Positions 6,766 through 11,730 of a stretch of DNA of 11,730 bases are shown here, in pieces. The position numbers and the translations under genes were made by a program. The notes below the pieces were generated by a model that saw only the letters and a list, made by a program, of their open reading frames with translations, had not been told where the DNA came from and ran no database searches. Source of the DNA: Acidobacteria bacterium AH-259-L09 (lineage in GTDB: Bacteria; Acidobacteriota; UBA6911; RPQK01); NCBI GenBank assembly GCA_027717875.1, contig JALLOL010000060.1:1-11730 (forward strand). Reading direction: 5' to 3'. How positions within the stretch are numbered: the stretch's first letter is position 1; every line of letters starts with the position of its first letter.

Positions 6766-8105
6766 CTTTCACCAAGAGGGAGCTCCTGTCACGCGATCAG
6801 GCGCATCTAATTCACGCGCTGCACAACCCTTCTATCCATGAAAGTGGACATGTCTGGATCAAGGGAGAAGGAGCCATCCTGACCGATGCCAATGGCAAGG
6901 AATACATCGACGGTCTGTCAGGGCTGTGGAACGTAGCTGCCGGCCATGGCCGAAAGGAGCTGGCCGAGGCGGCTGCAGGGCAAATGGAAACACTTGCTTA
7001 CTGCTCGGGCTACACTGGAAGTTCGAATCTAGCAGCGATCGAATTGGCGGAGCGATTAGCGACCCTTACTTATCCGTCAATCAACCGCTTCTTTTTCACC
7101 TCGGGAGGGGGCGAGGCGAGCGAGACGAATTTCAAAACGGCCCGTTATTATTGGAAAATCAAGGGCCGGCCCGAAAAGACGAAAGTCATTTCCCTACAGC
7201 ACGGCTATCATGGGGTCACGCTGGCCGCCATGAGTGCGACGGGGATGAGCAGTTACTGGCCCATGTTCGAGCCGCGCGTAGGCGGCTTCATTCACATTCC
7301 CTCGCCGTATCCCTATCGCTACCAAGGTTCCGAGGGTGTTAGTCAAGGAATCTCTGCTGCCAACGAGTTGGAACAGGCGATTTTGCACGAAGGTCCGGAC
7401 ACGGTGGCGATGTTTCTGGTCGAACCGGTTCAGGGAGCTGGGGGAGTCATTGTCCCCCAGGCCGACTACTTCCCCCGCATTCGCCAAATCTGCGATCAGT
7501 ACGATGTTCTGTTCGTGGCCGACGAAGTGATTACCGGTTTCGGTCGTACCGGACGGATGTTTGGCCTGGAACATTGGGACGTAGAACCGGACATGATTCA
7601 GTTCGCCAAAGCGATCACGTCGGGATATTTTCCCTTTGGGGGAATCGGTGTCAATGAAGGAATCGCCGATGTTCTGGATTCCGGAGAAATGGTTTGGATG
7701 CACGCCTACACTTATAGTGCGCACCCGGTCGGGTGTGCGGTGGCGCTGCGGAATCTCGACATAATCGAGCAGGAAAACTTCCCCACGCTGGCGGTGGAGA
7801 AGGGGGACTACCTACTCAAAAAACTGCAGTCCGCTCTCGCAAATCATCCGCACGTCGGCGAGGTCCGTGGGATTGGACTGATGGCGGCCGTCGAACTGGT
7901 GCAGGACAAAGCGACCAAGGCCGAGTTTCCGGCTGAAGACAAGATCGGCATCAAAGTTCATCAGGCCACCCAGGAGCGAGGACTCTTCAGCCGACTCCGC
8001 GGTGACGTATTCTGCCTGGCCCCACCCTTCGTCATCACCAAGGAGCAGTTGGATCGAATTGTCGAGATAATGACCCAGTCGATTACGACAGTGCTGGGTG
8101 AATAG
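6762..8105 (+). CDS. Class III PLP-dependent aminotransferase (omega-amino acid/amine:pyruvate type)
   Basis: About 447 residues, the usual length for the family. Landmarks, numbered from ATG 6762, are DANGKEYIDGLSGLWNVAAG near 45-65 (the substrate-side N-terminal segment), FFTSGGGEASETNFKTARYY around 111-130 (the phosphate-binding loop), QHGYHGVTLAAMSATG around 146-161, VADEVITGFGRTG (with D254 to the PLP ring nitrogen) and FAKAITSGYFPFGG with K283 as the Schiff-base lysine. The fold-type I active site is complete, so it should be active. Members move an amino group from beta-alanine, GABA, taurine, putrescine or similar donors to pyruvate or 2-oxoglutarate; the donor here cannot be named. 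ATG 6762 is preferred over an in-frame TTG at 6729 because GAGGG at 6752-6756 is well placed and family alignment begins nearby. It may be co-transcribed with the F420 genes, but the 140-bp gap leaves room for its own promoter. Confidence 0.9.
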   Translation: MTFTKRELLSRDQAHLIHALHNPSIHESGHVWIKGEGAILTDANGKEYIDGLSGLWNVAAGHGRKELAEAAAGQMETLAYCSGYTGSSNLAAIELAERLATLTYPSINRFFFTSGGGEASETNFKTARYYWKIKGRPEKTKVISLQHGYHGVTLAAMSATGMSSYWPMFEPRVGGFIHIPSPYPYRYQGSEGVSQGISAANELEQAILHEGPDTVAMFLVEPVQGAGGVIVPQADYFPRIRQICDQYDVLFVADEVITGFGRTGRMFGLEHWDVEPDMIQFAKAITSGYFPFGGIGVNEGIADVLDSGEMVWMHAYTYSAHPVGCAVALRNLDIIEQENFPTLAVEKGDYLLKKLQSALANHPHVGEVRGIGLMAAVELVQDKATKAEFPAEDKIGIKVHQATQERGLFSRLRGDVFCLAPPFVITKEQLDRIVEIMTQSITTVLGE

Positions 8106-8142
8106 GTCGGTACCCGGTCGGCCCAATGCCACGTCAGAGAGT

Positions 8143-8170
8143 GTTGAGGCTAGCCAGTCTAGCCTTCAAC
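8143..8170. terminator. Hairpin between convergent genes, possible two-way terminator
   Basis: The sequence GTTGAGGCTAG (8143-8153) is the reverse complement of CTAGCCTTCAAC (8159-8170) apart from one bulged base, with a 5-base loop. The hairpin covers the stop codon of the minus-strand regulator and lies just after the aminotransferase stop, where convergent transcripts must end. Neither side has a T-run, so it is not a classical intrinsic terminator. Confidence 0.35.
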
Positions 8171-8785
8171 CAAGTAGGAGCAAAAATGGTCTTTCTGAAG
8201 GATGTGGTGCTTTCGAGTCACCTTGGCTTGAAGCAGCTCAGAAAGGAACTCCTGCTCATAAACACAAGCATGAGGAAACTTTCGAGCCACCCGTGCAACG
8301 GCACAGTTCATTTCCTTGATCAAGTATCGCTTGGGGCCCAGTTTCTCCCATGTGGCCATGTAGCCATCCTGGGTGAGCACTTGAGTCACTTGGTGAACCC
8401 TTGCCTCAAGCGTCTTCCCCAAAACGCGCCCCCGACATCTCTCGACGTGTTCTTTACTGCGCCACTCGAAAAGTTCGTTCACCTTGGTTCTACCATCCAG
8501 AGAGCGAATTCCGACCAGAAGCTCCATCGCTAAACCGGCATAGTCCCGTTCAAAACTCTCGTGGCCTTTCTCCGTCAGGTAGTATTGCTGCACCGGGCGG
8601 CCACTCTTTTTCTTCTCCTCAAGGGTGAAAACTAAATCGTCACCCTCGAGCAACATTAATTGGCGGCGAACCGCCATGGAAGACAGGTCGAGTTTGCCGC
8701 AAAGCTCTTTGACGGAAACGCCACCCCCTGTTTGCTTCAGCAGTTCAAGCACTCGAAGATAAGTCGATTTTCTGTTCCTGGGCAT
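8159..8785 (-). CDS. SufR-like winged-helix transcriptional regulator with C-terminal C-C-H-C ligand set
   Basis: A 208-residue protein. Residues 1-75 form a DeoR/ArsR-like winged helix: YLRVLELLKQTGG, then VSVKELCGKLDLSSMAVRRQ with recognition helix near 35-45, then the wing KKKSGRPVQQYYLTEKGHE. The C-terminal part matches SufR-like iron-sulfur regulators: C161-x12-C174-x19-H194-x7-C202, ending FCSYLVEG. In related proteins known to me the third position is Cys (pattern RxxC...GDxxCxF); here it is His, in RKHHILQKDHFC. Three Cys plus His could still hold a [4Fe-4S] or [2Fe-2S] cluster with altered redox behaviour, or a metal ion. SufR-type proteins repress iron-sulfur assembly or redox genes while clustered. 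It starts at ATG 8785, with a stop two codons upstream. It is divergent from the redox gene row and likely binds the palindrome at 8916-8940, which would also give self-control. Family call is good; the cluster and target are inference. Confidence 0.82.
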   Translation of the reverse strand: MPRNRKSTYLRVLELLKQTGGGVSVKELCGKLDLSSMAVRRQLMLLEGDDLVFTLEEKKKSGRPVQQYYLTEKGHESFERDYAGLAMELLVGIRSLDGRTKVNELFEWRSKEHVERCRGRVLGKTLEARVHQVTQVLTQDGYMATWEKLGPKRYLIKEMNCAVARVARKFPHACVYEQEFLSELLQAKVTRKHHILQKDHFCSYLVEG

Positions 8786-8907
8786 CTGGCTTTATCTTTG
8801 GCCGCCCTCGCCTTGCAGTTCGCGGGTAGTGAGCATAGGGAGGAGAGATTCGAGAGCGGCCAAACTTAGTACCTCACTTGGTAAGTACGAACTCCGCTTC
8901 TCCATTT

Positions 8908-8936
8908 TTTCCACAAGTTATTATACAAAGTATAAT
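8908..8936 (+). promoter_or_regulatory. Sigma-70-like promoter for the redox gene row
   Basis: TATAAT at 8931-8936 is a perfect -10 box; TTTCCA at 8908-8913 is a 4/6 match to TTGACA at the ideal 17-bp spacing. Transcription would start near 8943 and reach the ATG at 8970 after a leader of about 27 bases. The -10 box lies inside the right arm of the inverted repeat at 8916-8940. Confidence 0.6.
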
Positions 8937-8940
8937 AACT
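8916..8940. promoter_or_regulatory. Perfect 11-bp inverted repeat, likely operator of the SufR-like regulator
   Basis: The left arm AGTTATTATAC (8916-8926) and right arm GTATAATAACT (8930-8940) are exact reverse complements around the spacer AAA. The symmetry does not extend further outward. The site lies between the regulator and the divergent redox genes and covers the -10 boxes of both putative promoters, so a dimeric regulator bound there would block both directions. The assignment of the neighbouring regulator as its ligand is inference from position. Confidence 0.7.
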
Positions 8941-8948
8941 ATAGTAAA
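8920..8948 (-). promoter_or_regulatory. Sigma-70-like promoter for the regulator gene
   Basis: On the minus strand TATAAT occupies 8925-8920 and TTTACT (8948-8943) is a 4/6 match to TTGACA, again with 17-bp spacing. It overlaps the plus-strand promoter back to back, and its -10 lies in the left arm of the operator. The leader to the regulator ATG at 8785 would be long, about 128 bases. It includes an imperfect dyad at 8864-8886 (ACTTA...TAAGT with a 2-base bulge) of unknown meaning. Confidence 0.5.
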
Positions 8949-8969
8949 CTGAAATGAGTTAGGCCAAAA

Positions 8970-9314
8970 ATGGAAGTGAACGCATCAGGGCTTGCAAGCG
9001 AAAGATTATACCCGCAGACAAGAGGGGCAGACTCGCCCCTAAGGAAGCTGGCTCTGGGCATTTTGCGCCGGGCCTTGCTCGATATGATGGTCCTAGGAAA
9101 GTCTTCCAATAAAGATTGGGAGACTTGGCACCAGGATGCTGTGGATTGGTTCTTTTGCGAGGAAACAACCCCAGGGAGCTTCTACTGGGTATGCGGGGTC
9201 TTGGAGACGAACTCGTGGCAGCTCCAAGAAAGGCTTCGGGCCTATGAGCGTAGTGAGCGCAAGCACCAGGAACAAATGCTCAGAGAGCTGTTTAGGTTTC
9301 GGATTCCACACTGA
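8970..9314 (+). CDS. Hypothetical 114-residue protein
   Basis: I do not recognise a named family. The protein is soluble and charged. A helical segment, LRKLALGILRRALLDMM, is followed by the tryptophan-rich stretch DWETWHQDAVDWFF (about residues 48-61), then SFYWVCGVLE (about 69-78) and a basic C-terminal helix, RLRAYERSERKHQEQMLREL. The pattern 'A..DA..WF......SF.WVC..L.....Q..ER L' recalls small uncharacterised bacterial proteins of about 100 residues that look like compact helical, possibly DNA-binding, units; that resemblance is from memory. Cysteines occur at about 62 and 74. ATG 8970 lies about 27 bases after the predicted transcription start and has only a weak AGG site at 8961-8963. 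As first gene behind the operator it is probably under the control of the adjacent regulator. It is followed after 59 bp by the bacilliredoxin fusion. Confidence 0.6.
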   Translation: MEVNASGLASERLYPQTRGADSPLRKLALGILRRALLDMMVLGKSSNKDWETWHQDAVDWFFCEETTPGSFYWVCGVLETNSWQLQERLRAYERSERKHQEQMLRELFRFRIPH

Positions 9315-9373
9315 AGAGTGGGAGAATTGACCAAGATTTGCTTTTGTAATCATAAAAAAGGAGGAACTTTCTT

Positions 9374-10126
9374 ATGTACGATCCCTTAATGGTTCAGCCC
9401 ATGCGTGATGAACTGACCCGTGTGGGTTTCAGCGAATTGAGGACGGCCGAGGCCATGGATGCCCTCATGGCCCAGAAGGAGAAAACAAGCCTGGTATTTA
9501 TTAATTCCATATGCGGATGTGCAGCCGGTGTGGCCAGGCCCACAGTAGTAGAATCTCTTAAGAATGAGATCCTCCCTGAAAATTTAACCACCGCTTTTGC
9601 CGGCAATGACGTGGAGGCCGTGGCACGGGCCAGGGAGTATTTCGTCGGATATCCTCCCTCTTCCCCCTGCATGGCCCTGTTCCGCGAGGGGCAACTGGTG
9701 CACATGATCGAAAGACACCAAATCGAGGGTCAGACCGTGGAGGTCCTGACCAAGATGCTGACCAGCGCCTACAACAAGTATTGTGGGGAAAAGATCGATG
9801 AGTCTGTTGAGATTTACGATCCTGTCGCCGAACTGCAGATTACGGTGAAAGAGGCAAGAGAGCGCCTATCTGCCAACTCGGAGCTGGCTCTTTTGGATGT
9901 GCGGGGGCCTCATGAAATTGAAAGGGGAAAGATTGAGGGCGCGCTAAGCGTCGATAATGAACTGGGACAGCAAATTGTTAGCAGTTGGCCTCGAGACCGC
10001 GAGATCATTGTTTACTGCGAGCATGGCGACAGGAGTGTGCAGGCAACACAGTTCCTAAGGCAGAGCGGATTTGAGAACGTTCACAGCCTCAAAGGTGGGT
10101 TTGCGGTCTGGTCCGAAACTCCATAG
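9374..10126 (+). CDS. Bacilliredoxin (BrxA/BrxB, YphP-type)-rhodanese fusion protein
   Basis: A 250-residue two-domain protein. Residues 1-140 match BrxA/BrxB: the start MYDPLMVQPMRDELTRVGF is the classic opening, and C47-G-C49 (ICGCAAG) is the active site that removes bacillithiol from, or isomerises, protein disulfides. Residues about 155-250 form a rhodanese domain: ALLDVRGPHEIERGKIEGA, then the loop C215-EHGDRS with the catalytic Cys, and a normal end KGGFAVWSETP. Bacilliredoxins are usually single-domain proteins of about 145 residues, so the rhodanese tail is an added module, probably passing sulfane sulfur to or from the CGC site. Both active sites are intact. The ribosome site AAGGAGG (9358-9364) is the best in the window, 9 bases before ATG, suggesting high expression. 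It is cytoplasmic: no signal peptide or membrane segment is seen. Confidence 0.92.
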   Translation: MYDPLMVQPMRDELTRVGFSELRTAEAMDALMAQKEKTSLVFINSICGCAAGVARPTVVESLKNEILPENLTTAFAGNDVEAVARAREYFVGYPPSSPCMALFREGQLVHMIERHQIEGQTVEVLTKMLTSAYNKYCGEKIDESVEIYDPVAELQITVKEARERLSANSELALLDVRGPHEIERGKIEGALSVDNELGQQIVSSWPRDREIIVYCEHGDRSVQATQFLRQSGFENVHSLKGGFAVWSETP

Positions 10127-10309
10127 AGCATTACTGGTTTCAACGATATTTTGAAGTTTCAAGACCCTTCGTATGAAGCCAGAGTGTCGATTCATGGCTT
10201 CGCACATGATTGGGATCAACTGCGGTCCGGTGAGTGTGAAACCACCCTCGAGAGATCCTGGCATACTTTTTTTGTCTAGATTTGAAGGTGTAGAAAGGAG
10301 TCAGGGCCA
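10127..10309. other. Non-coding gap with a 7-bp inverted repeat
   Basis: No gene was found in these 183 bp. GAAGCCA (10175-10181) and TGGCTTC (10195-10201) are exact inverted repeats around a 13-base loop, without a T-run directly after. A run of seven T at 10266-10272 stands about 65 bases further on. I see no clear promoter boxes, though the gap is large enough for a separate ferredoxin promoter. Confidence 0.4.
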
Positions 10310-10600
10310 ATGACCTATATCATTTGCGAACCCTGCATCGGAACCAAGGATACCGCTTGTGTGGATGTGTGCCCGGTGGACTGCATTCACCCGCGCAGTG
10401 ATCAAGGCGACTTTGAAACTGAAGAGCAGCTGTACATTGATCCCGAAGAGTGCATCGACTGCGGAGCCTGCGTTCCAGAATGTCCCGTGGAAGCGATTTT
10501 CCCGGAAGATGAAGTTCCGGAGAAGTGGTCAAGATATGTCGACATCAACTATAAGTGGTACGAGAATAAGAAGTCGGTAGAAGAAAAAAGCCCAATATAG
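10310..10600 (+). CDS. 7Fe-type ferredoxin ([3Fe-4S][4Fe-4S])
   Basis: A 96-residue electron carrier. The cysteine pattern is C9-x7-C17-x3-C21-P...C25 and C48-x2-C51-x2-C54-x3-C58-P, the layout of Azotobacter FdI-type ferredoxins. By analogy C9, C17 and C58 hold a [3Fe-4S] cluster, C21, C48, C51 and C54 hold a [4Fe-4S] cluster, and C25 is the free cysteine. [20 protein letters not shown] is the standard N-terminal signature. The C-terminal part is short, with [18 protein letters not shown], as in the small forms of the family. ATG 10310 has a ribosome site, AAAGGAG, ending at 10300. The next gene begins 10 bp after its stop, so the two are likely co-transcribed. As an iron-sulfur protein it fits control by an iron-sulfur-sensing regulator upstream, though the 183-bp gap may hold its own promoter. 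The redox partner is not visible. Confidence 0.93.
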   Translation: MTYIICEPCIGTKDTACVDVCPVDCIHPRSDQGDFETEEQLYIDPEECIDCGACVPECPVEAIFPEDEVPEKWSRYVDINYKWYENKKSVEEKSPI

Positions 10601-10610
10601 GGATTTCGCC

Positions 10611-11141
10611 ATGAAAGATTCCTTCGTCCTTCCGGGTATTGGGCTCGTCTCTGTGCTGGTCCTCGTGGGCGTGGCGTTCATTCTATTAGTCCGGCAGCCC
10701 CAGGTCGAGGGAAGTGACAACATTTCCGGCTTACCCGCTGTCAATGCCTTTCTCAACGGGACGAGCGCCGTACTTCTCACGGTCGGGTATCTCCTGATCC
10801 GACGCAAAAAAGTGACGGGCCACAAGCTCTGCATGGTAACAGCCTTCGGCGTCTCTTGCCTCTTCCTCGTTTCCTATCTGATACACCACTACCGGGTGGG
10901 CTCAACCCCCTTCTCCGGCCAGGGCTGGGTTCGGCCAGTCTACTTCACCCTCCTGATCTCCCACATTATTCTGGCTGCCCTCATCGTCCCCCTGGCATTG
11001 ACCGCGCTGTATCGTGCCTTGAATGCACAGTTTGACAAACACGTGAAAATTACCCGCTGGGCCCTTCCGATTTGGCTTTACGTCTCGGTAAGCGGCGTCA
11101 TTGTCTATGTGATGCTCTACCGGCTCTACCCACCGCAATAA
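10611..11141 (+). CDS. DUF420 family integral membrane protein (CtaM/YozB-like)
   Basis: A 176-residue protein with five predicted membrane helices, about residues 8-28, 41-63, 74-94, 110-134 and 149-170. The DUF420 signatures are present: a conserved His after helix 2 (H71 in VTGHKLCM), LFLVSYLIHHYRVGSTPFSG (H92, H93), RPVYFTLLISHIILA (H118), FDKHVKITRWALPIWLYVS (H144) and a final SGVIVYVMLYRLYPP. DUF420 members often lie near cytochrome oxidase genes; the Staphylococcus CtaM member is required for activity of a heme-copper oxidase, and the histidines suggest heme or copper handling. No oxidase genes are in this window, so the link to respiration is inference. ATG 10611 has TAGGGA overlapping the ferredoxin stop as a ribosome site, which supports coupling with the ferredoxin gene. 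Confidence 0.88.
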   Translation: MKDSFVLPGIGLVSVLVLVGVAFILLVRQPQVEGSDNISGLPAVNAFLNGTSAVLLTVGYLLIRRKKVTGHKLCMVTAFGVSCLFLVSYLIHHYRVGSTPFSGQGWVRPVYFTLLISHIILAALIVPLALTALYRALNAQFDKHVKITRWALPIWLYVSVSGVIVYVMLYRLYPPQ

Positions 11142-11199
11142 ATAAGGCAGGCGGCGCTGTGACAAGCCTGCTAGTTGGCCTGAGGAATTACAGAGATCG

Positions 11200-11730
11200 T
11201 TGAGCAAGAACCATAAAACAGCGCGAGCCGAACGTGGACGTCCTCCGGGGCTTTCTGCTGAAAACAAAGAGACACTGCTTCGCCTCGCACGGCAGACTCT
11301 TAACGATTACCTGGGTGAAGGCAAGCTCCCTCAGTCTCAGACCGACTTAGAGGGGCTGCTTCAGCCACAGGCAACGTTCATCACCCTACGGCGGCGTGAC
11401 TCGGGGGAGCTGCGTGGCTGCCGGGGCGAGCGTCTCGCGCTCCGGCCACTCGTCGAATCTGTGGCGAATATGGTGGTAGCTGCCGCCACCGACGACCAGC
11501 GCTTCGCGCCGGTGAGGATTGACGAGGTGCCGGATCTGCGAATCGAGATCAGCGTGCTCACACCGATGAAACCGATGCAGCCGGAAGAGGTCGTGGTCGG
11601 TCGCCATGGGCTGATGATCACGAAAGGTCATAACTCGGGCCTGCTTTTGCCGCAAGTGCCGCGAACATATGGCTGGGACCGGGAAGAGTTCCTGGGAGGC
11701 CTATGCCGGAAAGCGGGTCTTTCGGAAAAC
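11200..11730 (+). CDS. amrA: AMMECR1-domain protein (AmmeMemoRadiSam system protein A), C-terminus cut by window edge
   Basis: The frame from TTG 11200 to the window end gives 177 residues without a stop. The AMMECR1 signature LRGC is at 71-74 (GELRGCRGERLALRPLVESV), followed by DDQRFAPVRIDEV, LRIEISVLTPMKPM (113-126) and GRHGLMITKGHNSGLLLPQV (134-153), then GWDREEFLGGLCRKAGL (158-174). Usual length is about 180-220 residues, so only a short tail is missing. In many prokaryotes this protein accompanies MEMO and a radical SAM enzyme in an uncharacterised system; those partners may lie to the right. The frame is open back to 11143, but TTG 11200 is the first start codon, with GAGGA at 11182-11186 placed rather far upstream. 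It begins 58 bp after the DUF420 gene. The coding sequence looks richer in G+C than the genes to its left, which could mean a different history. Confidence 0.88.
   Translation, partial: MSKNHKTARAERGRPPGLSAENKETLLRLARQTLNDYLGEGKLPQSQTDLEGLLQPQATFITLRRRDSGELRGCRGERLALRPLVESVANMVVAAATDDQRFAPVRIDEVPDLRIEISVLTPMKPMQPEEVVVGRHGLMITKGHNSGLLLPQVPRTYGWDREEFLGGLCRKAGLSEN

Noticed and set aside
7194..7724. Minus-strand open frame of 176 codons
   Set aside because: It is opposite the aminotransferase active-site region and is a shadow of that gene.
10055..10264. Minus-strand 69-codon frame as a gene or transposase remnant
   Set aside because: It overlaps the end of the rhodanese domain gene, has no recognisable motif, and no inverted terminal repeats or target duplications were seen.
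11146..11172. GCAGGC/GCCTGC inverted repeat after the DUF420 gene as a terminator
   Set aside because: The stem is about 6 bp with a 13-base loop and no T-run follows; too weak to call.
1..11730. CRISPR array, tRNA, rRNA, integrase or insertion sequence
   Set aside because: I saw no regularly spaced repeats of suitable length, cloverleaf-like segments or transposase motifs on either strand.

Overview
The window looks like bacterial chromosomal DNA of intermediate G+C content. Shine-Dalgarno sites precede several genes (2693, 4282, 9374, 10310), sigma-70-like promoter boxes are visible near 8908-8948, and DUF420 and bacilliredoxin genes are present. All core genes of coenzyme F420 biosynthesis are here except cofH. 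F420 genes together with a branched-chain-amino-acid-type binding protein suggest an uncultured, possibly anaerobic or microaerophilic lineage of the Tectomicrobia/Rokubacteria/NC10/Desulfobacterota kind. That placement is a guess; nothing in the window fixes the taxon.

Region 1 (1-8105) is an F420 locus. cofG (FO synthase radical SAM subunit) lies on the minus strand and runs off the left edge. Divergent from it, 57 bp away, is a tight plus-strand gene set: a tandem-domain SagB-type nitroreductase, a small PPOX/F420-dependent oxidoreductase, a leucine/isoleucine/valine-type ligand-binding protein with no signal peptide, cofD, cofC, cofE and a class III aminotransferase. Gaps are 1-36 bp within the first six genes, cofD and cofC overlap by 4 bp, and 140 bp separates cofE from the aminotransferase. 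CofG makes the deazaflavin precursor with CofH. CofC activates a three-carbon phosphoacid with GTP, CofD joins it to FO, and CofE adds glutamates. CofE here is the stand-alone form. If the route goes through PEP, a separate dehydro-F420-0 reductase is needed, and the neighbouring flavin nitroreductase is the obvious candidate.

Region 2 (8143-11730) looks like a redox/iron-sulfur module. A SufR-like winged-helix regulator (minus strand) carries a C-terminal C-C-H-C ligand set in place of four cysteines. It diverges from a gene row encoding a 114-residue unknown protein, a bacilliredoxin-rhodanese fusion, a 7Fe-type ferredoxin, a five-helix DUF420 membrane protein and an AMMECR1-domain protein cut by the right edge. 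Between the divergent genes is a perfect 11-bp inverted repeat with a 3-bp spacer that contains TATAAT on both strands. This reads as a shared operator and back-to-back promoter through which the regulator could control itself and the redox genes.

No tRNA, rRNA, CRISPR array, insertion sequence or phage gene was recognised. The points most worth following are the palindromic operator with its unusual regulator, the tandem nitroreductase as a possible F420 maturation enzyme, and the cytoplasmic binding protein inside the F420 gene set.
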